This document shows positions 1 through 10,104 of a DNA stretch of 64,000 nucleotides, piece after piece. The notes under the pieces were generated by a model. It was not told the origin of the DNA. It searched no databases and worked only from the letters and a program-made list of their open reading frames with translations. The stretch is from Gammaproteobacteria bacterium (GTDB lineage Bacteria > Pseudomonadota > Gammaproteobacteria > Steroidobacterales > Rariloculaceae), in assembly GCA_022826245.1 (NCBI GenBank), contig JAJDVG010000055.1:16882-80881 (forward strand), read 5' to 3'. The position numbers and the translations under genes were made by a program. Every line of letters begins with the position of its first letter. Positions within the stretch are counted from its first letter, which is position 1.

Positions 1-2
1 TC

Positions 3-587
3 ATTGCGCACGAAAACGTGCTCGTCGCGATGAGCACCTCGGATGACCCGGTACCGTTTGAAGCCTGGCCGACGGACACCTATTTCACCGACCTCAAGGA
101 CCTGTACTTCAATGGCGAGGCACTACAGATCCTGCATCAGCCCGCAGCTCATACAGACGGCGACAGCATCGTGTTCTTCCGCCGTTCCGACGTGATCGCC
201 ACCGGCGACATCTTTCTCACTACGAGTTACCCGTACATCGATCGCGACGCCGGCGGTTCCTTTCAGGGGATCATCGACGCCCTGAATCGCATCCTGCGCC
301 TGACAGTTCCTGCCGACCGGCAGGAAGGCGGGACGATGATCATCCCGGGACACGGGCGCCTCTGCGACGAGGCCGACCTGGTGGAGTACCGGGATATGTT
401 GACGATAATCCGGGATCGAATTCGATATTTCGTGGAACAGGAGATGTCGCTCGAGGAGGTCCGCGACGCCCACCCGACGCTTGACTATGACGGACGCTAC
501 GGCACCAATTCGGGGACCTGGACGACGGACCGGTTTGTCGAGGCGATATACGAGGAACTGAGGCAGTCAGTCACCGACGATTCCTGA
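3..587 (+). CDS. MBL-fold metallo-hydrolase, C-terminal part (5' end outside window)
   Basis: Frame open to window start; AHTDGDS, ATGDIF and PGHG motifs typical of metallo-beta-lactamase fold proteins. Confidence 0.75.
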   Translation: MAHENVLVAMSTSDDPVPFEAWPTDTYFTDLKDLYFNGEALQILHQPAAHTDGDSIVFFRRSDVIATGDIFLTTSYPYIDRDAGGSFQGIIDALNRILRLTVPADRQEGGTMIIPGHGRLCDEADLVEYRDMLTIIRDRIRYFVEQEMSLEEVRDAHPTLDYDGRYGTNSGTWTTDRFVEAIYEELRQSVTDDS

Positions 588-722
588 TCTCGGAGACGTG
601 CGGCTGCTGCGGTTAACGCCGCGCACCTTCTGCCTCCGGTACTCCGTCCGTGCCAGACGCGTCGCCTCCTGTCCTCGCCCGGATGACGCGGAGGCGGTAC
701 TGTCGGCCCCGGCCACTCCGGA

Positions 723-1613
723 TCAGAGCGCCTCGAGCACCTTGACGATAGCGTCGGTACCCTGGGCCGGCGCCATGATGTGCGCGCCGGCGACTCCGTC
801 GATCTCGCGGAGCCCCCGTATGAGCTCGATGCAGATGCGCCGCCCTTCGGCACGGGCGTCGTCGGCGCCTTCCAGGCGCGCGATCGTTGCGTCCGGCACG
901 TGAACGCCGAACAGGTTGTTGTTCATCCAGATCGCCGACTTCGCCGAGCGGATCGGCCCGACGCCGATGATCACACCGACGCGGTCCGTGATGCCATCCT
1001 CCCGCAGGCGGTCGATGTACCCGCGCGCCACGTCGAGGTCGAAGCAGAACTGCGTCTGGACGAAACCCGCGCCCGCGTCGGCCTTGCCCAGCATCCACTT
1101 CGACTCCCACTTCTCGTCCGGCATCCGCGGGACGTCAGCGCCGCCGATGAAGAACTCGGGCGGCGGGTTGATCTTGCGTCCCGAAGGCAGCAGGCCGGTG
1201 TCGCGCATGTCGCGGGCGAGCATCATGAGTTCAGTGGACTTGAGATCGAACACGGGCTTCGCGTCGGGTTGATCGCCGCCGCCCGGATCGTCGCCGTGCA
1301 ACACCAGCATGTTGTGCACGCCCTGGGCGGATGCGCCGAGTAGATCTCCGGCGAGCGCGATTCGGTTGCGGTCACGGCAGGTGACCTGCAGGATCGGCTC
1401 GACATCGTTCTGTACCAGCAGTGCCGTCGCCGCGAAACTGCTCATGGCCGTTCTGCCCGCGGCCGCATCGGTGATGTTGATGGCGTTGACCGCGCCGCGC
1501 AGTTGCGCCGCCTCCTCGAGCAGGCTCGCGCCGCTGCCGGACAACGGCGGCACGATCTCCGCGGTAATAACGAATTCCTTGTTGGCAATGCTGTCCTGCA
1601 ATTTAGTCGGCAT
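723..1613 (-). CDS. Methylenetetrahydrofolate reductase family protein (MetF-like)
   Basis: Translation EFVITAEIVPP...NITDAAAGR...QVTCRDRNR...FVQTQFCFD fits the MTHFR fold; start placed at MPTKLQDS. Confidence 0.8.
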   Translation of the reverse strand: MPTKLQDSIANKEFVITAEIVPPLSGSGASLLEEAAQLRGAVNAINITDAAAGRTAMSSFAATALLVQNDVEPILQVTCRDRNRIALAGDLLGASAQGVHNMLVLHGDDPGGGDQPDAKPVFDLKSTELMMLARDMRDTGLLPSGRKINPPPEFFIGGADVPRMPDEKWESKWMLGKADAGAGFVQTQFCFDLDVARGYIDRLREDGITDRVGVIIGVGPIRSAKSAIWMNNNLFGVHVPDATIARLEGADDARAEGRRICIELIRGLREIDGVAGAHIMAPAQGTDAIVKVLEAL

Positions 1614-1781
1614 GTGATCCTGTCCCCTGCTTGCTGAAAACCTGTAATTCGGGAATTCCCTGTCATCCTGCAGCCCGGCGCAGATTGACGGAAACAACGT
1701 TGTGTGATCAGGCGTGATGTGCGCCGGCGTCCTCTCACCGCCCGCATGCGGCCTGGATAGCGTCCGCGACTTACTGCGGGT

Positions 1782-2189
1782 TTACGGCGACGTTGTCGTG
1801 TCGAATGACGACCCGGCAAACACCTCCCGTCCGTCGCTGAGCGTAACCGTGCGCGCGTTCGCAACGTTGTCTTCCGTCTTCGAGCGGAATCCCTCGACAG
1901 TAACGACCGTGCCCGGCACCAGCGAATCCCTGCGCCAGCCGAGCCGCATCAGGCCGTTCGGCGGACCGAGTTCGAGGTCCCAGTTCACGATCTCGCCGCT
2001 TTCGTCCGGTGCGTCGATATAGAGCCGCGCGTGCGGATTCGTCCATTCGAGCCGGGTGACCGTACCCGTGATCGTGACTGGCAGTTCGCGGTCGTATTCG
2101 GCAAAAAAGGAATGGTGCGGAATGGCCTGAGAAGCGCCCAGAACGGACAGCGAAGCAACTGCCGCCGCGAACAGCGTTCGAACGTTCAT
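1782..2189 (-). CDS. Secreted DUF6152-like protein
   Basis: Signal peptide then HHSFFAEYD...GTVTRLEWTNPHARLYID. Confidence 0.65.
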   Translation of the reverse strand: MNVRTLFAAAVASLSVLGASQAIPHHSFFAEYDRELPVTITGTVTRLEWTNPHARLYIDAPDESGEIVNWDLELGPPNGLMRLGWRRDSLVPGTVVTVEGFRSKTEDNVANARTVTLSDGREVFAGSSFDTTTSP

Positions 2190-2300
2190 CGGCCACTCCT
2201 TGAAGCGCTCGGGAAACGCTATGATATGCGCGATCCGAACCTTCTGCCACGGCCCGAAACGGTAGTCGGAATTGCACGGCGTGCAGCACGGAGGAAGCCA

Positions 2301-3125
2301 GTGTCCGATCCGAAAACCCGGATAGCGTGCGGAATCGCGACGCTCACTCTAGCGTTGCTCGCGACCTCCCCGGCAATCGCTCAATGGCCCCGCCACCCGA
2401 CGCCCGACGTCCCGCGAACGGCCGACGGCGAAGTGGACTTCGACGCACCCGCACCGCGAACTGGCGACGGCCACCCGGATCTGACGGGACTGTGGCGAGG
2501 CGCGCGGCGTTCGTCACAGGACGGGGACGCACCGGAACTGCCGCCGGACAGCCCTCCAATCGCGGGCTTCCGCGACGTTGGCGCCAATATGGAAGGCGGC
2601 CTGCCCTTCCAGCCCTGGGCTCGCGAGCTGCGAAACGAGCGCGAGGCCGCGGGCAGCGCGGACAATCCCGAAGCGCATTGCCTGCCGATGGGCAACATGC
2701 AGTTTCATACCCAGGGGGCGCCGCGCAAGTTCGTGCAGACGCCCGGCCTGATCGTCGTTCTCTACGAAGCGAGCATGGGCATGCGGCAGATCTTCACCGA
2801 CGGCCGGCCGTCTCCCGACAACGATCCGCAACCGTGGTGGTACGGCTACTCGACGGGATACTGGGACGGCGACGAGCTCGTCGTCGTGACGACCCATTTC
2901 CGGGACGACGGCTGGCTCGACATCATCGGCAGCCCGCGCACGGACGCGGCGACCGTTACCGAGCGGTTCAGACGGCCGAGCTACGGGCGCATGGAAATCG
3001 ACATTACGGTCGATGACCCGAAGGCCTATACGGAACCGTGGACCGTGCGCGTGAACCAGGAAATCATGGTCGACGAAGACCTGATCGAATTCATCTGCCT
3101 CGAAAACCAGCGATTCGGGCTGTAA
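2301..3125 (+). CDS. Secreted protein with DGHPDLTGLW motif, function unknown
   Basis: GTG start with GGAGGAAG upstream; signal peptide; DFDAPAPRTGDGHPDLTGLWRG motif. Confidence 0.6.
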   Translation: MSDPKTRIACGIATLTLALLATSPAIAQWPRHPTPDVPRTADGEVDFDAPAPRTGDGHPDLTGLWRGARRSSQDGDAPELPPDSPPIAGFRDVGANMEGGLPFQPWARELRNEREAAGSADNPEAHCLPMGNMQFHTQGAPRKFVQTPGLIVVLYEASMGMRQIFTDGRPSPDNDPQPWWYGYSTGYWDGDELVVVTTHFRDDGWLDIIGSPRTDAATVTERFRRPSYGRMEIDITVDDPKAYTEPWTVRVNQEIMVDEDLIEFICLENQRFGL

Positions 3126-3193
3126 GGGCGGCGCAGGCAAGGCATGATCGTCCGCTGCACGATCGCGTTTCAGGGGATTCAGGAGTATCGAAC

Positions 3194-4201
3194 ATGGGTG
3201 TGATGATCGACGGCAAGTGGACGACGGACGAGGAAGCCTCCGCGCTCAAGTTTGCCGACGGGCGCTGGCAGCGCGACGCATCGGTCATTCGTCACTGGGT
3301 CACGGCCGACGGTTCGCCCGGCCCGACCGGCGACGGCGGCTTCAAAGCCGAGGCCGGCCGCTATCACCTGTTCGTCGCCTATGGCTGTCCCTGGGCCCAC
3401 CGGACGCTGATCTTCCGGGTGCTCAAGAACCTCGAGGACATGATTTCAGTCTCGATCGCGCTGCCGCGGCGCAGCGACCAGGGGTGGATCTTCGACGCCG
3501 AAGGCGAGTTCAGCGATCCCTGCCTCGGCAAGCACGCGCTCTGGGAGGTCTACGCGGAAGGCCACCCCGGTTATACGGGACGCGTGACGGTGCCGGTGCT
3601 CTACGACAGGAAGACGGGGCGAACCGTCAACAACGAGTCCGCCGACATCATCCGCATGCTCAACTCCGCCTTTGACGGAGCCGGCGCCAACGACCGCGAC
3701 TTCTATCCGGAGGCCCATAGACCCGAGATCGACGCGCTCAACGAACGCGTTTACGCCAATCTCAACAACGGCGTCTACCGGGCCGGTTTCGCGCGCACTC
3801 AGGACGCCTACGAGGAAGCGTTCGACCAGGTGTTCGAGACGCTCGATTTCCTCGAGGACCGTCTCGGCGGGCAGCGGTATCTGTGCGGCGACCTGCAGAC
3901 GGAAGCGGACTGGCGCCTGTTCCCGACGCTGGCTCGATTCGACGTCGCTTATCACTACGCGTTCAAGTGCAACCTCAGGCGCCTGATGGACTATCCGAAC
4001 CTCTGGCCCTACACGCGCGACCTGTACCAGTCGCCCGGTATCTCGCGGACCGTGAAGCCCGACCTCTACAAGCACGGCTACTTCTCGATCAGCGAGCTGC
4101 GCAACCCGCTCGGCATCGTACCGAAGGGCCCGCTCGTCGACTTCACGCTCGCGCACGACCGCCAGCGACTGGCCAATGGTGGCAACGAGCCCGCGCCGTA
4201 G
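3194..4201 (+). CDS. Glutathione S-transferase family protein (glutathionyl-hydroquinone reductase-like)
   Basis: YGCPWAHRTLIFRVLKNLE...VPVLYDRKTGRTVNNESADIIRMLN. Confidence 0.85.
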   Translation: MGVMIDGKWTTDEEASALKFADGRWQRDASVIRHWVTADGSPGPTGDGGFKAEAGRYHLFVAYGCPWAHRTLIFRVLKNLEDMISVSIALPRRSDQGWIFDAEGEFSDPCLGKHALWEVYAEGHPGYTGRVTVPVLYDRKTGRTVNNESADIIRMLNSAFDGAGANDRDFYPEAHRPEIDALNERVYANLNNGVYRAGFARTQDAYEEAFDQVFETLDFLEDRLGGQRYLCGDLQTEADWRLFPTLARFDVAYHYAFKCNLRRLMDYPNLWPYTRDLYQSPGISRTVKPDLYKHGYFSISELRNPLGIVPKGPLVDFTLAHDRQRLANGGNEPAP

Positions 4202-4322
4202 GAAGTCGCGCAAAGCTGCGGTACTTCTGCGGCGCAGGCTTCCCGGCCCGTTGCATGCGGCGGAGCGGGCTACGATAATGCCCACCCGAACAACGACGAC
4301 CAACACAGAAGCGGGAAGACAC

Positions 4323-4889
4323 ATGAAACGACTACCGAACGCAAGCGCACTGCCGATCGCCGCAGCGGCGTTGGTCCTGGCAGGTTCCGCGATCGCAGCC
4401 GACTGGAACGTCGACGAGGCGACGAGCACTGTAACGTTCGTGGGCGTGCAGCAAGGCACGAAGTTCACGGGCCGCTTCGAGACCTTCGACGCGACGATCA
4501 GCTTCGATCCCGCCTCCCCCGACGCCGGCAGCATCGTCGGAATCGTTCAGACCGAATCCGTCAACACGCGCGACCACGATCGCGACGCCGCGCTGATCGA
4601 CGGCGACTGGTTCGACAGCCGCGAGTATCCGGAATCCGTGTTCGAGTCGGAGAGCATCGTCGAACTCGACGACGGCACGTACGATGCGGTCGGCGAACTC
4701 ACTCTCAGGGGACGCACGCGGCCGCTTACGCTGCACTTCAGCTTTACCGATGCCGGCGACGGTACCGCGCAATTCGCTGGCGAATTTTCGATCAACCGTT
4801 TCAACTACGGTGTCGGCGCAGGCTGGAACGACACGAGCTGGGTAGGCGAGGACGTCGACGTCTCGATCAACCTGAATCTGACCCAATAG
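4323..4889 (+). CDS. YceI family protein
   Basis: Signal peptide; ADWNVDEATSTVTFVGVQQGTKFTGRFETFDATISFDP. Confidence 0.85.
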   Translation: MKRLPNASALPIAAAALVLAGSAIAADWNVDEATSTVTFVGVQQGTKFTGRFETFDATISFDPASPDAGSIVGIVQTESVNTRDHDRDAALIDGDWFDSREYPESVFESESIVELDDGTYDAVGELTLRGRTRPLTLHFSFTDAGDGTAQFAGEFSINRFNYGVGAGWNDTSWVGEDVDVSINLNLTQ

Positions 4890-5001
4890 GCCGGCTGCCG
4901 GCGCAGCCCCTCTCAGCACAAGTCTCGGCATCGTCCGCCCCGCGTCTGGCCGCGGGCTGCCGACGCCGCGTCACGGTCTCACCTGCCCCGCTGCATCGCC
5001 A

Positions 5002-5025
5002 GGCGCGCGTCGGCCGACGCGCGCC
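5002..5025. repeat. Perfect 24-bp palindrome GGCGCGCGTCGGCCGACGCGCGCC downstream of glyA
   Basis: Sequence equals its own reverse complement, 2 nt from the glyA stop codon. Confidence 0.9.
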
Positions 5026-5027
5026 GA

Positions 5028-6281
5028 TCAGACGCGGATACCGGGCGCCGGGAACGCGCGGCAGAACTCGGTCACTTCGGCACGCACGCGCGCGATTTCC
5101 GTTTCGTCATCGGCATTGGCGACGACGCGATCGATCCACGCCGCGATCGAGGGCATCTCCGCCTCGCGCATGCCGCGCGAGGTCACGGCGGGGGTGCCGA
5201 TCCTGACTCCGCTCGGATCGAAGGGTTTGCGCGGGTCGAACGGAACGGTGTTGTAGTTGCACTCGATGCCGGCGCGGTTGAGCGCCTGCGCCGCGGGTTT
5301 GCCGTTGATGCCTCGCTTCGTGACGTCCATGAGGATCAGGTGGTTGTCGGTTCCGCCCGAAATCAGTCTGAACCCGTGCCCGTCGAGTGCCTGCGCGAGC
5401 GCCCTCGCATTCGCGACGATCTGGTGCGCATAGGCCCTGAATTCTTCGGTTGCGGCTTCGCGCAGCGCTACCGCGATCGCCGCGGTCGTGTGATCGTGCG
5501 GCCCGCCCTGCAGCCCCGGAAAGACCGCGCGATCGAGTTCTTTCGCGTACGTCCCGTCCGACAGGATCATCCCGCCGCGGGGACCGCGCAGCGTCTTGTG
5601 CGTCGTCGTCGTGACTATGCCGGCGTGCGGAAACGGGTGCGGATGCGCACCGGCGACCACGAGTCCCGAAATATGCGCGATGTCGGCAACGAGCACGGCG
5701 CCGACGGCCGAGGCGATCTCGGCGAAGCCCGCGAAATCCCAGATCCTGGGATAGGCCGTGCCGCCGCAGAAAATGAGCTTCGGCCGCTCCCGGCGCGCGA
5801 TATCCTCGACCTCGTCGAGATCGATGCGGTGCGTGTCCCGGTCGACCTCGTAGCCCACGGACCTGTAGATCCGGCCCGAGAAATTCACGTTCAGGCCGTG
5901 GGTGATATGGCCGCCGAACGGCAAGCCGAGACCCATGACAGTGTCGCCGGCCTCGAGCAGGGCCAGGTACACGGCCTGGTTGGCCGGGGAGCCTGAATAC
6001 GGTTGCACGTTCGCATGCGCGGCGCCGAACAGTGCCTTAGCGCGGTCGATGGCGAGCGTTTCGATCCGGTCGATGAACTCCTGACCCTCGTAGTACCTGC
6101 GTCCGGGATAGCCCTCCGAATACTTGTTGCTGAGCACCGAACCGGTCGCTTCGAGCACGGCCGGGGACACGTAGTTCTCCGATGGGATGAGTCGAATGCA
6201 CTCGTCCTGCCGTCTGGCTTCCTTCAGAACGAGTTCGTGGATATCCGGGTCGGCGGCTTGAAGCGCAGACGTTGACGACAT
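5028..6281 (-). CDS. glyA: Serine hydroxymethyltransferase
   Basis: RLIPSENYVSPAVLEATGSVLSNKYSEGYPGRRYYEGQE; TTTHKTLRGPRGG PLP-lysine motif. Confidence 0.95.
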   Translation of the reverse strand: MSSTSALQAADPDIHELVLKEARRQDECIRLIPSENYVSPAVLEATGSVLSNKYSEGYPGRRYYEGQEFIDRIETLAIDRAKALFGAAHANVQPYSGSPANQAVYLALLEAGDTVMGLGLPFGGHITHGLNVNFSGRIYRSVGYEVDRDTHRIDLDEVEDIARRERPKLIFCGGTAYPRIWDFAGFAEIASAVGAVLVADIAHISGLVVAGAHPHPFPHAGIVTTTTHKTLRGPRGGMILSDGTYAKELDRAVFPGLQGGPHDHTTAAIAVALREAATEEFRAYAHQIVANARALAQALDGHGFRLISGGTDNHLILMDVTKRGINGKPAAQALNRAGIECNYNTVPFDPRKPFDPSGVRIGTPAVTSRGMREAEMPSIAAWIDRVVANADDETEIARVRAEVTEFCRAFPAPGIRV

Positions 6282-6478
6282 GTTGATTTTCCTCGCGTCG
6301 GCTTGCCCGAACGGCGGGCCCGCCGCCGGCGGGCGCTATTCTACCGGACTGTTCGCGAGCCCGTGGATACGAGCGGCCGCCGGGAGAGCCATGGCGCGAA
6401 TGCCGCCTCGCGCCGCCACTGACGAACCGTCTGGCCGGCTATTGCCCCTCCCCGGCGGACCCCCTATTCTGCTTGGCC

Positions 6479-8584
6479 ATGAATACGAAAAACCTGTTCG
6501 CGCGGCTTGCGGCACTCGCTGCAGCCGCCCTGCTGGCGGCCTCCGCCGCGGCCGAAGTGACGCGAATCGAAGTAACGTCCCAGGGCGAGGTCGCCGACGG
6601 CAAACGCTTCGGTGTCGCCGGCGCCTACGAGAAGCTTGCCGGGACGATGCACTTCGCCGTAGACCCCAACATCGCCGCCAATCGAATCGTCAGGGACCTC
6701 GCTCACGCGCCGCGCAACGCAGCCGGCGCAGTCGAATTCTCGGCTGATTTCTTCCTGATCCGGCCGGTCGATGCCGACCGCGGTAACGGGACGTTGCTGT
6801 TCGACGTGACGAACCGCGGGCGCAAGCTCATGCTCTCGTGGTTCAACATGGCGCAGGGCAGCCAAGACCCGGAGTCTGCCGCCGACTATGGTGACGGGTT
6901 TCTGCAGCGGCACGGTTACGCGCTGCTTTGGGTCGGCTGGCAACACGACGTCCCGCGGTCCGAAGGGCTGATGCGCGTCACCGTGCCGCTAGCCGGCTCC
7001 GGCAGCGCACCGGTGAACGGCCTCGTACGCAGCGACTTCGTCGTCCGCGAGCGCGTGTCCAGCCAATCGCTCGGCGACCGTGGTCATACGCCTTACCCCG
7101 TCGCCGATCCTGCAAATGCATCGAACATCATGACCGTGCGCGACGCGCCCATGGACGAGCGACAGCCGATCGAGCGCACACAATGGGGTTTCGGCCGGCT
7201 CGAAGGAAACCGCGTGGTAGCCGATCCCGGCATGGTGTACCTGCGCGGCGGCTTCGACCCGCACAGGATCTACGAGGTGGTCTACGTGTCCGAAAACCCG
7301 GGCATCGCGGGACTCGGGCTCGCGGCCATCCGCGACGCCGTCTCGGCGCTCAAGCACGACGGCGCTGCGCAACTCGGCGTCAGCTCCGAAGCGTTCGAAC
7401 GGGCGATCATATTCGGCGCCTCGCAGAGCGGGCGGCTGGTTCGAACCTTCCTCTACGATGGATTCAATGCGGATGAAACGCAACGCAAGGTTTTCGACGG
7501 CGCGATACCGCACATCGCCGGCGGCGCGCGGGGCAGCTTCAACCACCGCTTCGCGCAGCCGTCGCGCGCGAGCTGGAGCTTTTTCTATCCGAGCGTGATG
7601 TTTCCGTTCACGGGCCGCGTGCAAACGGACCGCTACTGGGAAGAGCACGAATGCGAAGGTGCGCATTGTCCCGATATCGACCCGGCGCAACTGGAGTTTC
7701 GCGGCGGCACGACGGACGGACTTCTGGCCGGCATCGCTCCCGAACACATGCCGAAGGTCTTCCACACGAATTCGTCGAACGAATACTGGCGCGGCTCGGC
7801 TGCGCTCGTGCATACGGCTGTCGAACGTGTCGCGGCAGGCATGGAGGATGTGCAGCCACTCGAAAACGAACGCGTTTATCTGCTTGCCGGTACCCAACAC
7901 GGCCCTGCCGCGTTCCCGCCGCGCATCGGCCAGGGCCAGCTTCCCGCCAATCCGAACCAATACACCTGGTTCCTGCGCGCGCTGTTGCTCGCGCTCGATG
8001 CCTGGATCGCCGACGGCACGGCGCCTCCGGCGAGCAGCTATCCGCAGGTCGGCAACGGCACGCTCGCCCGGCTGGGGGAACTGCGATTCCCGGCCATCCC
8101 CGGCGTCACGATCCCGAACCGGATCGACAATCCGGTGGCGCTCGACTTCGGGCCGCGATTCAGGACGGAGGGCATTGCCACCATCGAACCACCCGACACG
8201 ATGCCGCATTATCCTCTCTGGCTACCGCAGGTCGACGCCGACGGCAACGAGCTCGCGGGCCTGCGCTCGCCCGATGTCGCCGTTCCTCTCGCGACCTACA
8301 CGGGCTGGAGCCTGTTCGATCCCGACTTCGGTCCCGGGGACCAGCTCGTCAGCCTGCAGGGCAGCTATATCCCGTTCTCCGCCACGCGCAGCGTGCGTGA
8401 GCAGCGCGGCGATCCGCGGCCCGCCATTCTCGAGCGCTACGCAAACCGCGACGAGTACCTCGGCCGCCTCACGCAGTATTCGGTGGAACTCGTCGATCGG
8501 GGCTACCTGCTCGCCGAAGACGTCCCCGAAATCGTCCGCCGCGCGGCCGCGCACTGGGACGCGCTCGTGCCGGCCGAGCGGTAG
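6479..8584 (+). CDS. Secreted alpha/beta hydrolase domain-containing protein
   Basis: Signal peptide; GASQSGRLVRTFLYDGFN nucleophile-elbow-like motif. Confidence 0.65.
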   Translation: MNTKNLFARLAALAAAALLAASAAAEVTRIEVTSQGEVADGKRFGVAGAYEKLAGTMHFAVDPNIAANRIVRDLAHAPRNAAGAVEFSADFFLIRPVDADRGNGTLLFDVTNRGRKLMLSWFNMAQGSQDPESAADYGDGFLQRHGYALLWVGWQHDVPRSEGLMRVTVPLAGSGSAPVNGLVRSDFVVRERVSSQSLGDRGHTPYPVADPANASNIMTVRDAPMDERQPIERTQWGFGRLEGNRVVADPGMVYLRGGFDPHRIYEVVYVSENPGIAGLGLAAIRDAVSALKHDGAAQLGVSSEAFERAIIFGASQSGRLVRTFLYDGFNADETQRKVFDGAIPHIAGGARGSFNHRFAQPSRASWSFFYPSVMFPFTGRVQTDRYWEEHECEGAHCPDIDPAQLEFRGGTTDGLLAGIAPEHMPKVFHTNSSNEYWRGSAALVHTAVERVAAGMEDVQPLENERVYLLAGTQHGPAAFPPRIGQGQLPANPNQYTWFLRALLLALDAWIADGTAPPASSYPQVGNGTLARLGELRFPAIPGVTIPNRIDNPVALDFGPRFRTEGIATIEPPDTMPHYPLWLPQVDADGNELAGLRSPDVAVPLATYTGWSLFDPDFGPGDQLVSLQGSYIPFSATRSVREQRGDPRPAILERYANRDEYLGRLTQYSVELVDRGYLLAEDVPEIVRRAAAHWDALVPAER

Positions 8585-8604
8585 TCATCGCATCGCCCGT
8601 TTCG

Positions 8605-10104
8605 ATGGCCAGGAGTCCGAACGCAACGCTTGTCGCCGCGGCATCCGTCTGCTGGCTTTCGGCGGCGGTCGCGGAGCTTCCGCCGGTGCCCGTGCCCGCC
8701 GAGAATCCAATCACCGAGGAGAAACGCGTTCTCGGCAAGATCCTGTTCTGGGACGAGCAGTTGTCGAGCGACAACAGCGTCGCCTGCGGGACCTGCCACC
8801 TGCCCGCCTCGGGCGGCGCGGATCCCCGTTCGGCCCGGCATCCGGGCACGGACCCGGGAACGATAGACGATGTCCGCGGCTCGCCGGGCATCGCGGCGCT
8901 CGACAGCCACGGCCGGCCGACCGAGCATCCCCTGTTCGGTTTCGATCGCCAGGTCACCACCCGCCTGAGCCTGTCCAACTTCGGTTCGCTGTGGGCCGGC
9001 GAAGCGTTCTGGGACGGCAGCGCAGCCGGCGAATTCCGCGATCCCCTGACGGGCGAAGTCGCGATCGCCACAGGCGGTGCGCTCGAGAACCAGGCGTTGA
9101 CCGCGCTCTCCAACGAAGCGGAGATGGCGAAGTACGGCCGCACCTGGCAGGAACTCGCGGCCAAGCTCGCCCGCGCAACGCCGCTCGGCGTCGCGAGCGA
9201 TCTGCCCGACGATGTCGCGGCTGCCCTTCGCGATTCGCGTGCTTATCCCGAACTTTTTGCTGACGCTTTCGGCGATCCCGCAATCACGCCCGTGCGCATC
9301 GCTTTCGCGATCGCAAGCTACGAACGCACGCTCGTCCCGGATCAGACCGCCTGGGACCGCTACGAGGCGGGCGACAGCGGCGCGATGGGCGAGGCGGAAC
9401 TCTACGGCTGGCAGGCCATGCAGGACTTCCAGTGCGACAGGTGCCACGAGCCGCCGCTCTTCACGAACAACGACTACTTCAATATCGGCCTCAGGCGCGC
9501 CGACTACGACCCCGGCCGGCAGGGCGTGACCGGCGATCCGGAAGATGCCGGCGAGGTTCGGACGCCGAGCCTCAGAAACGTTGGCCTGCGGCCGCGATTC
9601 ATGCATACCGGGGAATTTCAGACCCTGGGCGCGGCGATCGGCTTCTACCGAACGGGCGCCGTGCTCGCCGAACGCGACCTGATCCCGGGCGGCGGCAACT
9701 ATGCCTTCAACATGAGTACGGTTACCGAGGGCGACATCCACGCGTTTCTCGAAAACGCCCTGACCGACCCGCGGGTGCGCGACGAACGGTTCCCGTTCGA
9801 CCGGCCGACGCTCAGGACCGAGCGTGATGCCGACGACGCGCTCGCACCGGTCGCCCCCCGCGACCTTCGAGCGGCAGGCGAAGGCGCGTCGCTCAGACTG
9901 AGCTGGCAAGCTCCGGCGGACAACACCGGCGTCGTCGACTACGTGCTGTATCGCGACGGCAGCGTGATCGCGCTGCTCACGCAGACAACCTTCCTGGATA
10001 CCGATCCACCTCCATCATCGTCGGTCACCTATACTCTGCTCGCGCGCGATGCCGCCCAGAACGAATCCCCGCCCGCCCGGTTCACGATCTCAAGACGACA
10101 ATGA
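8605..10104 (+). CDS. Di-heme cytochrome c peroxidase-like protein with C-terminal fibronectin type III-like domain
   Basis: Two CXXCH motifs (CGTCH, CDRCH); KILFWDEQLSSDNSVACGTCH; C-terminal LSWQAPADNTGVVDYVLYRDG is FN3-like. Confidence 0.8.
   Translation: MARSPNATLVAAASVCWLSAAVAELPPVPVPAENPITEEKRVLGKILFWDEQLSSDNSVACGTCHLPASGGADPRSARHPGTDPGTIDDVRGSPGIAALDSHGRPTEHPLFGFDRQVTTRLSLSNFGSLWAGEAFWDGSAAGEFRDPLTGEVAIATGGALENQALTALSNEAEMAKYGRTWQELAAKLARATPLGVASDLPDDVAAALRDSRAYPELFADAFGDPAITPVRIAFAIASYERTLVPDQTAWDRYEAGDSGAMGEAELYGWQAMQDFQCDRCHEPPLFTNNDYFNIGLRRADYDPGRQGVTGDPEDAGEVRTPSLRNVGLRPRFMHTGEFQTLGAAIGFYRTGAVLAERDLIPGGGNYAFNMSTVTEGDIHAFLENALTDPRVRDERFPFDRPTLRTERDADDALAPVAPRDLRAAGEGASLRLSWQAPADNTGVVDYVLYRDGSVIALLTQTTFLDTDPPPSSSVTYTLLARDAAQNESPPARFTISRRQ

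Noticed and set aside
588-722. Inverted repeat CGCCTCC...GGAGGCG in the MBL/metF convergent gap
   Set aside because: Only 7 bp of perfect pairing; not comparable to families A and B and likely by chance in GC-rich DNA.
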